Assembly (NCBI RefSeq): GCF_031453675.1
Contig: NZ_JAVIZX010000001.1
Coordinates: 4,362,001-4,426,000 of the forward strand
DNA from: Paracidovorax wautersii
GTDB taxonomy: Bacteria > Pseudomonadota > Gammaproteobacteria > Burkholderiales > Burkholderiaceae_C
DNA: 64,000 nt
Reading direction: 5' to 3'
Under the pieces are notes generated by a model. It ran no database searches, was not told the origin of the DNA, and worked only from the letters and a program-made list of their open reading frames with translations. The translations under genes were made by a program, and so were the position numbers. Shown piece by piece: positions 45,691-53,871 of this stretch (position 1 is its first letter; the number at the start of each line of letters is the position of its first letter).

Positions 45691-46502
45691 CCGCTGTACA
45701 CCCCTTGCCGCCCGTCGCCCTCACGCTGATCGGCATCGGCACCGGCAACCCGGACCACCTCACGCGCCAGGCCGTCACGGCCATGCACGCGGCCGACCTG
45801 ATCCTGCTGCCCCACAAGGGCGAAGACAAGGCCGAGCTGGCCGCCCTGCGCCAATCGCTGTGCAATGCGGTGCTGACAGCGCCCGCCCCGCTGGGCCCCG
45901 TGGTGGCCGGCTTCGACATGCCCGTGCGCCGCAGCGAAGGCGACGACTACCTGGCGCAGGTGGACGAATGGCATGCCGCCATCACGCGCTGCTGGCAGGC
46001 CAGCATCGCCCAGGCCGTGGCGTCGGGCCTGAGTGCAGGAACCGATGGCGCGCCCCTGCGCGTGGCCCTGCTGGTGTGGGGCGACCCCGCCCTGTACGAC
46101 AGCACGCTGCGCATCGCCGCGCGCATGCAGCCCGCACCGGTCAGCGTGGAGGTGGTGGCCGGCATCACATCGGTGCAGGCCCTGGCGGCCGCGCACGCCA
46201 TCGCCCTCAACGAGATCGGCCAGCCTTTCGTGGTGACCACCGGCCGTCAGCTGCGCGACCACGGCTGGCCCGCAGGCGTGGACACCGCCGTGGTCATGCT
46301 GGACGGGCTGTGCAGCTTCACCACCCTGCCACCCGACGGCCTGCACCTCTGGTGGGGTGCCTACCTGGGCATGCCGCAGCAGATGCTCGACAGCGGCCCC
46401 CTGGCCGAGGCCGGCCCGCGCATCCAGGCCCGCCGCGCCCAGGCACGCGCGCAGCACGGCTGGATCATGGATATCTACCTGCTGCGCCGCACGCCCGGCT
46501 GA
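45687..46502 (+). CDS. cobF: precorrin-6A synthase (deacetylating)
   Basis: CobF methylates C1 of precorrin-5 and releases the acetyl unit; it occurs only in the aerobic pathway. The 271-residue protein has [54 protein letters not shown], and [20 protein letters not shown]. It is the last gene of the cob run and overlaps cobM (ATGA). With cobG through cobM it gives nine genes covering precorrin-2 to hydrogenobyrinate except none for SUMT (cobA). Confidence 0.95.
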   Translation: MTAVHPLPPVALTLIGIGTGNPDHLTRQAVTAMHAADLILLPHKGEDKAELAALRQSLCNAVLTAPAPLGPVVAGFDMPVRRSEGDDYLAQVDEWHAAITRCWQASIAQAVASGLSAGTDGAPLRVALLVWGDPALYDSTLRIAARMQPAPVSVEVVAGITSVQALAAAHAIALNEIGQPFVVTTGRQLRDHGWPAGVDTAVVMLDGLCSFTTLPPDGLHLWWGAYLGMPQQMLDSGPLAEAGPRIQARRAQARAQHGWIMDIYLLRRTPG

Positions 46503-46673
46503 CGCGGCCCCGCCCTGCCGCACGTGAGGGCGCGCGGGCATTCTCCTTGCATGCCCCATAGCGCAGCAGGCATCCCCGCTATACGCTCACGCGGATGGAC
46601 TTGCCTCGCAATGCGCGTACCCTCTTGCCTAGAAACCATTGAACCACCCGCCCGCCCCACGGGCCGCCCCTGC

Positions 46674-48341
46674 ATGACCACGCCTTCCCGTCCGCTTCGC
46701 TTCATCCGCCGTGGCCAACCCGTCACCCTGCACGGCGTGCCGCCCGACCGCACGCTGCTGGAAGTGCTGCGCGAAGACCTCGGCTCCACCGGCACCAAGG
46801 AAGGCTGCGGCGAAGGCGACTGCGGGGCCTGCACCGTGGTGCTGGGCGAGGCGCGCGGTGGCCAGGTGCACTACCAGGCGGTCAACAGCTGCATCCGGCT
46901 GGCGCATTCGGTGGACGGCATGGCCCTGTGGACCGTGGAGGACTTGGCCGAAGACCCGCTCATCCAGCCCGCGGCGCAGGCCGCCGCGGCGGATGCCCAA
47001 GGCGCAGCGCAGGGCGGCACTCCCATCCACCTGCACCCCGCGCAGGAGGCCATGGTGCAGTGCCATGGCTCGCAGTGCGGCTTCTGCACGCCCGGCTTCG
47101 TGATGAGCCTGTTCGGGATGTACCAGAAGTACGTGGCCCCCACGCTCCCCGCTGTGCGTGGTTCGCTGCCCCCCGAGGGGGCGCAACCCGCCTTGGGGCG
47201 GCCCGGCGGCGGGTTGACTGCAGCCCCCACGCTCACTGCTGCCGGCACAGACGCGCCGCGGGCCTGCCCGCCCCAGGCCATCACCCGCGCGCTGGCCGCC
47301 GAGGAGCTGTCGGGCAACCTGTGCCGCTGCACCGGCTACCGGCCCATTCTGGACGCCGCGCAGCAGATGCAGCACCTGCCGCCCATGCAGGTGCAGGAAG
47401 AAATTCTGCTACAACAAATGGAGCTACTCGCGCTTACCCCGCAAGCGCCAGAGGCCGATTTGGCTTATATCGCACCCACCACCCTGCCGGCGCTGCTGGC
47501 GGCCCGCAGCGCCTTCCCGGATGCGCAGATCGTCGCCGGCGCCACCGACGTGGGCCTGTGGATCACCAAGCAGCACCGCCGCTTCGCCCGCATGCTTGAC
47601 GTCACCCGCGCGCAGGAGCTGCGCCGCGTGCGCGAAGCCGACGGCGCGCTGGTCATCGGCGCGGCAGTGTCGCTCAGCGATGCCTTCGCCGCCCTGCGCC
47701 AGCACTGGCCGCAGCTGCACCGCTTCCACGCACGGTTCGCTGGGCTGCCGGTGCGCAATTCGGGCACGCTGGGCGGCAACGTGGCCAATGGCTCGCCGAT
47801 CGGCGATTCCATGCCGCTCCTGATCGCGCTGGGTGCCAGCGTGGTGCTGGCCAGCGTGCGCGGCGAACGCGCGCTGCCGCTGGAAGACCTCTACACCGGC
47901 TACCGCCAGAACGTGATGGCGGCCGACGAACTGCTGGTGCGCATCGCCGTCCCCCTGCCCGGCGCGGGCGAGACGATGGCGGCGTACAAGGTGTCCAAGC
48001 GCACGGACGATGACATCTCGGCCGTCTGCCTGGTGCTCAACCTCGCCATCGACGGCGGCACCGTGCAACGCGCACGCATCGGCGCAGGCGGGGTGGCCGC
48101 CACGCCGGCCCGCGCCCGGCAGGCCGAAGCCGCTCTCGTCGGCCAGCCCTGGACGGCGGCTACCGTGGAGCGCGCCGCTGCCGCGCTGCAGGCCGAGTTC
48201 CAGCCCATCAGCGACATGCGCGCCAGCGGCGCCTACCGCCGCACGGTGCTCGGCAGCCTGATGCAGCGCTTCTGGCTGGAGAGCCAGGGCGGGCCGCAGC
48301 CGGCGTCGCTTGACCAGTTTGCGCTGGAGGTGGTGGCATGA
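46674..48341 (+). CDS. xdhA: xanthine dehydrogenase small subunit (2Fe-2S and FAD), with repeat-derived insertions
   Basis: XdhA passes electrons from the molybdenum centre through two Fe-S clusters to FAD. All cluster Cys motifs are present: GCGEGDCGACTVV, CHGSQCGFCTPGFVMS and NLCRCTGYRP; the FAD domain has GATDVGLWITKQ and RNSGTLGGNVANGSPIGDS. At 555 residues it is longer than the usual roughly 480-500. One insertion (about residues 155-190, bases 47141-47225) lies between the second and third Cys motifs and reads as a GC-rich repeat (CCCCCCGAGGGGGC). A second block (244-265) is a copy of the short palindromic repeat. The frame stays open. The gene overlaps xdhB (ATGA). Confidence 0.93.
   Translation: MTTPSRPLRFIRRGQPVTLHGVPPDRTLLEVLREDLGSTGTKEGCGEGDCGACTVVLGEARGGQVHYQAVNSCIRLAHSVDGMALWTVEDLAEDPLIQPAAQAAAADAQGAAQGGTPIHLHPAQEAMVQCHGSQCGFCTPGFVMSLFGMYQKYVAPTLPAVRGSLPPEGAQPALGRPGGGLTAAPTLTAAGTDAPRACPPQAITRALAAEELSGNLCRCTGYRPILDAAQQMQHLPPMQVQEEILLQQMELLALTPQAPEADLAYIAPTTLPALLAARSAFPDAQIVAGATDVGLWITKQHRRFARMLDVTRAQELRRVREADGALVIGAAVSLSDAFAALRQHWPQLHRFHARFAGLPVRNSGTLGGNVANGSPIGDSMPLLIALGASVVLASVRGERALPLEDLYTGYRQNVMAADELLVRIAVPLPGAGETMAAYKVSKRTDDDISAVCLVLNLAIDGGTVQRARIGAGGVAATPARARQAEAALVGQPWTAATVERAAAALQAEFQPISDMRASGAYRRTVLGSLMQRFWLESQGGPQPASLDQFALEVVA
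47141..47225 (+). repeat. GC-rich repeat-like insertion inside xdhA
   Basis: The tract holds the palindrome GCCCCCCGAGGGGGC and CCTTGGGGCGGCCCGGCG, the sort of sequence otherwise seen between genes here (compare GCGGGGCGGCCCTTGCTCGG at about 21736-21755). In XdhA it adds about 30 residues, rich in Pro, Gly and Ala, where other XdhA proteins have only a few. Assignment to the repeat family is by resemblance only. Confidence 0.5.
47405..47466 (-). repeat. short palindromic repeat inside xdhA
   Basis: Read on the minus strand: AAATCGGCCTCTGGCGCTTG, CGGGGTAAGCGCGAGTAGCT, CCATTTGTTG. It keeps the GGCCTC side, the GCGCTT...AAGCGC core and the TAGCT side of the family. Translated in frame it gives part of QMELLALTPQAPEADLAY in the linker between the Fe-S and FAD domains. 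Confidence 0.7.
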
Positions 48342-50791
48342 ACCAGCGCGACACCCTGCCCGGCGCCGCTTCCACGCCGCCCGCCCCCTTGAGCCGCGAT
48401 GCGGGCGACGACCCGGTGGCCGCCCGCGCCGACGCCCACGGCGCCATGGGCCGGCATGCCCCGGCCCCAGCCTCAGCCCACGTGGACCGTGCCCCGGTGC
48501 GCGAGCAATCCATGGGCCGCTCGCAGTTCCACGAAAGCTCACGCGCCCAGGTCGCCGGGGCGGCGCACTACATCGACGACCAGCCCGAAGTGAAGGGCAC
48601 GCTGTACGCGGCACCCATCCTCTCCACCGTGGCCCACGGCCGTCTCAACGGCGTGGACCCGGCCGCCGCACTGGCCCTGCCCGGCGTGCGGGGCCTGGTG
48701 CTGGCGGGCGACGTGCCGGGCGACCGCATGCTGGCCGCCTTCGCGCACGACGAACCCGTGTTTGCCGAAGGCACGGTGCAGCACATCGGCCAGGTCATCG
48801 GTCTGGTGGTGGCCGACTCGGTGATGGCCGCACGCCGGGCTGCGCGCCTGGTGCAGCTCGACATCACGCCGCTGCCTGCCGTGCTGACGGTGCAGCAAGC
48901 GCTGAAGGAAGAGCACTTCGTGCTGCCCCCCGTGTTCGTGCGGCGCGGCGACGCGCAGGCGGCGCTCGCCAGTGCCCCGCACCGCCTGCAGGGCACGCTG
49001 GAGGTGGGTGGGCAGGAGCACTTCTACCTAGAAGGCCAGATCGCCTACGCCATTCCGTTGGAGCAGCGCCAGTGGTGCATCCACTCCAGCACCCAGCACC
49101 CGGGCGAGGTGCAGCACTGGGTGGCGCACGCGCTCGGCATCGACAACCACGCCGTGCGCGTGGAGTGCCGGCGCCTGGGCGGCGGCTTCGGCGGCAAGGA
49201 GACGCAGGCCGGCCACCTGGCCGTGTGGGCCGCCGTGGCGGCGCACAAGTTCGGCCGCGCCGTCAAGCTGCGCCTGGACCGCGACGACGACTTCATGGTC
49301 ACCGGCAAGCGGCACCCGTTCGCCTATGAATGGGACGTGGGCTTCGACGGCACCGGCCGCATCACGGGCTTGAAGCTCACGATGGCGGCCAACTGCGGCT
49401 TCAGCGCCGACCTGTCCGGCCCCGTGGCCGACCGCGCGGTGTTCCACAGCGACAACGCGTACTTTCTTGAACACGTGGATATCGCCTCGTACCGCTGCAA
49501 GACGCACACGCAGAGCCACACGGCCTTCCGCGGCTTCGGTGGCCCGCAGGGCGTGATCGCCATCGAGACCATCGTGGGCGACATCGCCCGCACGCTGGGG
49601 CTGGACGCCTTCGACGTGCGCATGCGCAACCTGTACGGCACCACCGAGCGCAACGTCACCCACTACCAGATGCCGGTGGAGGACAACATCCTGCATGAGA
49701 TGCTCCCGCAATTGGAGCAGTCCTCCCAGTACCGGCAACGGCAAGCGGCCATTGCGGCATGGAATGCGGCCAACCCGATCCTGAAGCGTGGCATCGCCAT
49801 CACGCCGGTCAAGTTCGGCATCAGCTTCACGGCCACGCTGTTCAACCAGGCCGGCGCGCTGGTACACGTGTACACCGACGGGAGTGTGCAGGTGAACCAC
49901 GGCGGCACGGAGATGGGCCAGGGCCTGCACACCAAGGTGGCGCAGATCGTGGCCGACGAGCTGGGCGTGCCGTTCGAGCGCGTGCTGGTCACCGCCAGCG
50001 ACACCAGCAAGGTGCCCAACGCCAGCGCCACGGCCGCATCGAGCGGCACCGACTTGAACGGCCGCGCGGCGCAATTCGCTGCACGCAACGTGCGCGACAA
50101 CATTGCGTCGTTCGTCTGCGGGCAGGACGGCTGCGGCGCCGGCTCCATCCAGTTCGTGGGCGGCAAGGTCATCTCGCCCCACCGCGAGCGCGACTGGGCC
50201 GACGTGGTGAAGGAGGCCTACGCCAACCGCATCCAGCTGTGGAGCGACGGCTTCTACCGCACGCCCAAGATCCACTACGACAAGGCCACGCTCACCGGCC
50301 GGCCGTTCTACTACTTCGCCTACGGCGCGGCCTGCACCGAGGTGGCCATCGACACCCTGACGGGCGAGAACCGCGTGGTGGCCGTGGACATCCTCCACGA
50401 CGTGGGCCGAAGCCTGAACCCCGCCATCGACATCGGCCAGATCGAGGGCGGCTTCGTGCAGGGCATGGGCTGGCTCACCACCGAGCAGCTGGTGTGGAAC
50501 GACAAGGGCCACCTGGCCACGCACGCGCCCAGCACGTACAAGATCCCGGCCACAGGCGACATTCCCGAGCACCTGCGGGTGCAGCTCTGGCACGAGCCCA
50601 ACCGCGAGGACAACGTGGGCGGCAGCAAGGCCGTGGGCGAGCCGCCGTTCATGCTGGCCATCAGCGTGTACGAGGCCCTGCGCAATGCGGTGGCGGCCGG
50701 GCGCGGGGGCGCGGCGGATGCGCCCGTGCAGCTCGTGGCGCCAGCCACGGCCGAGAACGTGCTGCGCGCGCTGGGCCGCCTGGCCGGCTGA
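48338..50791 (+). CDS. xdhB: xanthine dehydrogenase large (molybdopterin) subunit
   Basis: XdhB holds the molybdenum cofactor and oxidises hypoxanthine and xanthine to urate. The 817-residue protein has an Ala/Pro-rich start, then the Moco segments GQEHFYLEGQ, LGGGFGGKETQ, AFRGFGGPQG, EMGQGLHTKVAQ, NASATAASSGTDLNG, and the catalytic Glu in KAVGEPPFMLA. It overlaps xdhA by four bases. The cofactor-insertion gene xdhC, often next, is not in the window: an unrelated chloride channel gene follows after 141 bp. Confidence 0.96.
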   Translation: MNQRDTLPGAASTPPAPLSRDAGDDPVAARADAHGAMGRHAPAPASAHVDRAPVREQSMGRSQFHESSRAQVAGAAHYIDDQPEVKGTLYAAPILSTVAHGRLNGVDPAAALALPGVRGLVLAGDVPGDRMLAAFAHDEPVFAEGTVQHIGQVIGLVVADSVMAARRAARLVQLDITPLPAVLTVQQALKEEHFVLPPVFVRRGDAQAALASAPHRLQGTLEVGGQEHFYLEGQIAYAIPLEQRQWCIHSSTQHPGEVQHWVAHALGIDNHAVRVECRRLGGGFGGKETQAGHLAVWAAVAAHKFGRAVKLRLDRDDDFMVTGKRHPFAYEWDVGFDGTGRITGLKLTMAANCGFSADLSGPVADRAVFHSDNAYFLEHVDIASYRCKTHTQSHTAFRGFGGPQGVIAIETIVGDIARTLGLDAFDVRMRNLYGTTERNVTHYQMPVEDNILHEMLPQLEQSSQYRQRQAAIAAWNAANPILKRGIAITPVKFGISFTATLFNQAGALVHVYTDGSVQVNHGGTEMGQGLHTKVAQIVADELGVPFERVLVTASDTSKVPNASATAASSGTDLNGRAAQFAARNVRDNIASFVCGQDGCGAGSIQFVGGKVISPHRERDWADVVKEAYANRIQLWSDGFYRTPKIHYDKATLTGRPFYYFAYGAACTEVAIDTLTGENRVVAVDILHDVGRSLNPAIDIGQIEGGFVQGMGWLTTEQLVWNDKGHLATHAPSTYKIPATGDIPEHLRVQLWHEPNREDNVGGSKAVGEPPFMLAISVYEALRNAVAAGRGGAADAPVQLVAPATAENVLRALGRLAG

Positions 50792-50932
50792 GCGGCCGAG
50801 CGCGGCGCACGGGGCGGCGGCCCCGCGCCAAGGGGGCTGGCCGGCCCGCTGGGCCCGGCCTTGTCCTGCGCGGCGCCCGCCAGCGCAGCGGGCAGAATCG
50901 GGCAGGTTGCCGCCTGCCTGCCCTCCACGCCC

Positions 50933-52369
50933 ATGCACCAAGAACCCGACTTCGCCCACAACCTGCGCCAGGAGCTGCGCGACGGCCGGCGCTGGCTGGA
51001 CCGCAGCATCGTGCTGGCCTATGCCGTGGCGGCCGGGCTGTGCGTGGTGGCCTTCACGCTCATGGCCGATGCGGCCTTCGAGGCCTTCATGCACCTCTTC
51101 CACTGGCAGGGCGGCTGGGCCGTGCTGCTGTGGATGCCGGCCGTCACCGCTGGCACGGTCTGGCTCACGCGGCGCTGGGCGCCGGGCGCCGCCGGCTCAG
51201 GCATTCCGCAGGTGATGGTGGCGCTGGAGCCGTCACTCGCGCCGTCGCTGCGCAGCCGCTTCGTCTCGCTGTGGCTGTCGGTGTGCAAGATGGTGCTGGC
51301 CACGGCCGGCTTTGCGGCGGGGCTGTCGATCGGGCGCGAAGGGCCGTCCGTGCAGGTGGCGGCGGGTGTCATGCACCATGCGCGCCGCTGGCTGGGCCCG
51401 CAGTCGGGCATCAGCAGCCACGCGCTGCTGGTGGCGGGCGGCGCGGCCGGCATCGCCGCGGCCTTCAATGCGCCGCTGGCCGGCGTGGTGTTCGCCATCG
51501 AGGAGCTGTCGCGCAAGCTGGAGTCGCGCTCCAGCGGCCTCATCATCGCGGCCATCGTGCTGGCCGGGTTGATGGGCGTGTCGGCCTTCGGCAACCTGAG
51601 CTACTTTGGCCGTATCCAGGTGCCGCGCCTGTCGTGGGATGCGCTGCTGCCCGGCCTGTGCGTCACCCTCGCCTGCGGCGTGCTGGGCGGCGTGTTCGCC
51701 AAGCTGCTGGCCGCGTCGCTCACGCAGGCCCCCGAGCGGCTGAACCGGCTGCGCGCACGCTTTCCCATCCGCTTCGCAGCGGCCGGCGCGCTGGTGATCG
51801 CCGTCATCGGACTGGTCACCGGCGGGGCCACGTTCGGCTCGGGCTCCGAGGCGGTCAAGCACATGCTGGCCGGCGAGGCCGACACCCCGGCGCTGTACGT
51901 CACGCTCAAGTTCGTGGCGACCTGGCTGTCGGCCTGGGTGGGCGTGCCGGGCGGCATCTTTGCGCCGTCGCTGTCCATCGGCGCGGGCGTGGGCCACAAC
52001 GTGGCGGCGGTGGTGGGCGGCGACATCGGCCCGGCGCTCATCGCCATGGGCATGGCGGCGTTTCTGGCCGCGGTGACGCAGGCGCCGCTCACCGCCTTCA
52101 TCATCGTGATGGAGATGGTGGACGGCCACGCCATGGTGCTGAGCCTGATGGCATCGGCCATGCTGGCGAGCCTGGTGTCGCGCATGCTGGCCCGGCCGCT
52201 GTACGAGACGCTGGCGCTGTACATGCTCAGCACCGTGCAGCCGGCGGCAGCGGAGCCGGCGCAGCCACAGACCGCGCCGCCGCAAACCGAGGCCGATCCC
52301 GCGCCCGCGACAGCCCCCGCTTCTGGCGCTGGCGTGCCTGGGGAGCCGCAAGACACCGGCCACCGCTGA
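50933..52369 (+). CDS. ClC-type chloride/proton exchanger
   Basis: A 478-residue ClC protein with about 16-18 membrane helices. Anion-site motifs are intact: GSGIPQ (Ser), GREGPSVQ (gating Glu) and GGIFAPSLSIGAG; the second Glu that marks exchangers rather than channels is present in FAIEELSRK. The C-terminal Pro/Ala-rich tail (about 435-478) has no CBS domains. ATG 50933 is used; a longer frame upstream lacks similarity. It is not functionally linked to xdhAB. Confidence 0.9.
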   Translation: MHQEPDFAHNLRQELRDGRRWLDRSIVLAYAVAAGLCVVAFTLMADAAFEAFMHLFHWQGGWAVLLWMPAVTAGTVWLTRRWAPGAAGSGIPQVMVALEPSLAPSLRSRFVSLWLSVCKMVLATAGFAAGLSIGREGPSVQVAAGVMHHARRWLGPQSGISSHALLVAGGAAGIAAAFNAPLAGVVFAIEELSRKLESRSSGLIIAAIVLAGLMGVSAFGNLSYFGRIQVPRLSWDALLPGLCVTLACGVLGGVFAKLLAASLTQAPERLNRLRARFPIRFAAAGALVIAVIGLVTGGATFGSGSEAVKHMLAGEADTPALYVTLKFVATWLSAWVGVPGGIFAPSLSIGAGVGHNVAAVVGGDIGPALIAMGMAAFLAAVTQAPLTAFIIVMEMVDGHAMVLSLMASAMLASLVSRMLARPLYETLALYMLSTVQPAAAEPAQPQTAPPQTEADPAPATAPASGAGVPGEPQDTGHR

Positions 52370-52492
52370 ACCGGCCGGGCGCACAGGGGCATTCCAGCGC
52401 CCCGTAAAATTCGCCCCGGGTGCAGCACATATGGGGTGCGGCAGGTACAGCGAAGGTCGGGCCGCCTCGCGGCCTCTTACTGCCTTATTCCC

Positions 52493-53758
52493 ATGCACCT
52501 GTCCATGGAGCCCGTCGCGGCTCTTCTCTTCGCCCTCGCGCTCGTCCACACCTTCACTGCCCCGCACTTCGAGCGGCTGGCCCATCGCTTTCCGCGCCAC
52601 GCCGGCGCCCTGCACTTCCTGGGCGAGGTGGAGGCGGTCTTCGGCCTCTGGGCCATCGTGCTCATCGCTGCCATGGCCGTGGTCGAGGGCGGCCCGCAGG
52701 CCGTGGCCTACGCCGAATCGCGCAACTACACGGAGCCGCTGTTCGTCTTCGTGGTGATGGTGATCGCGGCCTCCCGCCCCATCCTGCACACGGTGGAGGC
52801 CGCCGTGCGGCAGGCCGCACGGTGGCTGCCCCTGCCCCGCCCCATCGCTGCCGCCTGGCTCGGGCTGGCCGCAGTGCCGCTGCTGGGCTCGCTCATCACC
52901 GAGCCCGCGGCCATGACCATCGCCGCGCTGATGCTGGCGCCGCAGATCTTCCGCCCCGCCGTGCCCGAACGCCTCAAGTACTTTGCGCTGGGCGTGCTGC
53001 TGGTGAACGTGTCCATCGGCGGCACGCTCACCGCGTATGCGGCACCGCCGGTGTTGATGGTGGCCAAGACCTGGGGCTGGGACAGCGCCTTCATGCTGGC
53101 CCACTTCGGCTGGAAGGCCGCGCTGGCGGTGTTGGTGAACGCCACGCTGGCGACCTGGGCCCTGCGCCGGCACCTGCCGCATGCAGACGCGCCCGCCACC
53201 GCCGCGGCGGCTGCAACGCGCCCGCCCGTGTCCTGGCCGCTCACGCTGCTGCACATCGCGCTGCTGGCGGGCGTGATCGCTGCGGCCCACCACCCGGTCC
53301 TCTTCCTCGCGCTGTTCCTGCTGTTCCTGGGCCTGGCGCACGCCTACCGCCCTCACCAGGACCGGCTGGTGCTGCGCGAGGGGCTGATGGTGGGCTTTTT
53401 CCTCGCCGGTTTGGTGGTGCTGGGCGGCCTGCAGCAGTGGTGGCTGCGGCCCCTGGTGGAAGGCATGGAGCCGCTCGCCCTGTTCTTCGGCGCGCTGGCG
53501 CTGACGGCGGTGACCGACAACGCGGCACTCACCTACCTGGGCTCGCTGATCGAGGGGCTTTCCGCCGACGCCCGCTACCTGCTGGTGGCCGGCGCCGTGG
53601 CGGGCGGCGGCCTCACGGTGATCGCCAATGCGCCCAACCCGGCCGGCGTGGCGCTGCTCAAGGGCGGCTTCCGCGGTCAGTCCGTGGGAGCGGCTGCACT
53701 GCTGGGTGGAGCGGCCGTGCCGACCGCGGTGGCGGCTGCGGCCCTGTGGCTGCTGTGA
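52493..53758 (+). CDS. putative Na+/H+ antiporter family membrane protein
   Basis: A 421-residue, very hydrophobic protein with about 11-12 spans that resembles the putative Na+/H+ antiporter group sometimes called Na_H_antiport_3. Recognisable parts are APHFERLAHRFPRHAGALHFLGEVEAVFGLWA at the start, GSLITEPAAMTIAALMLAP, and the paired acidic/Asn segment ALTAVTDNAALTYLGSLIEGLS near the end, followed by GLTVIANAPNPAG. ATG 52493 is used. It follows the ClC gene by 123 bp; no experimental role is known to me for close relatives. Confidence 0.75.
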   Translation: MHLSMEPVAALLFALALVHTFTAPHFERLAHRFPRHAGALHFLGEVEAVFGLWAIVLIAAMAVVEGGPQAVAYAESRNYTEPLFVFVVMVIAASRPILHTVEAAVRQAARWLPLPRPIAAAWLGLAAVPLLGSLITEPAAMTIAALMLAPQIFRPAVPERLKYFALGVLLVNVSIGGTLTAYAAPPVLMVAKTWGWDSAFMLAHFGWKAALAVLVNATLATWALRRHLPHADAPATAAAAATRPPVSWPLTLLHIALLAGVIAAAHHPVLFLALFLLFLGLAHAYRPHQDRLVLREGLMVGFFLAGLVVLGGLQQWWLRPLVEGMEPLALFFGALALTAVTDNAALTYLGSLIEGLSADARYLLVAGAVAGGGLTVIANAPNPAGVALLKGGFRGQSVGAAALLGGAAVPTAVAAAALWLL

Positions 53759-53781
53759 AGGCCGCCTTCCAGCGCAATTTG

Positions 53782-53838
53782 AGGCAAAAGAGGCCTCCAG
53801 CCCAGTCAGTGAAAGCGCTACCAGCTATATTTTTTTAT
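53782..53838 (+). repeat. short palindromic repeat, copy after the antiporter gene
   Basis: GGCAAAAGAGGCCTCCAGCC, CAGTCAGTGAAAGCGCTACC and AGCTATATTTTTTTATA carry the GGCCTCCAGC side, AAGCGC and the AGCTAT side. The left half of the core has decayed. It sits about 25 bp after the antiporter stop and 33 bp from the end of the convergent gene. Confidence 0.65.
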
Positions 53839-53871
53839 AGCACAACGATTCCTGGGCTCGGAGGGGAGCGC

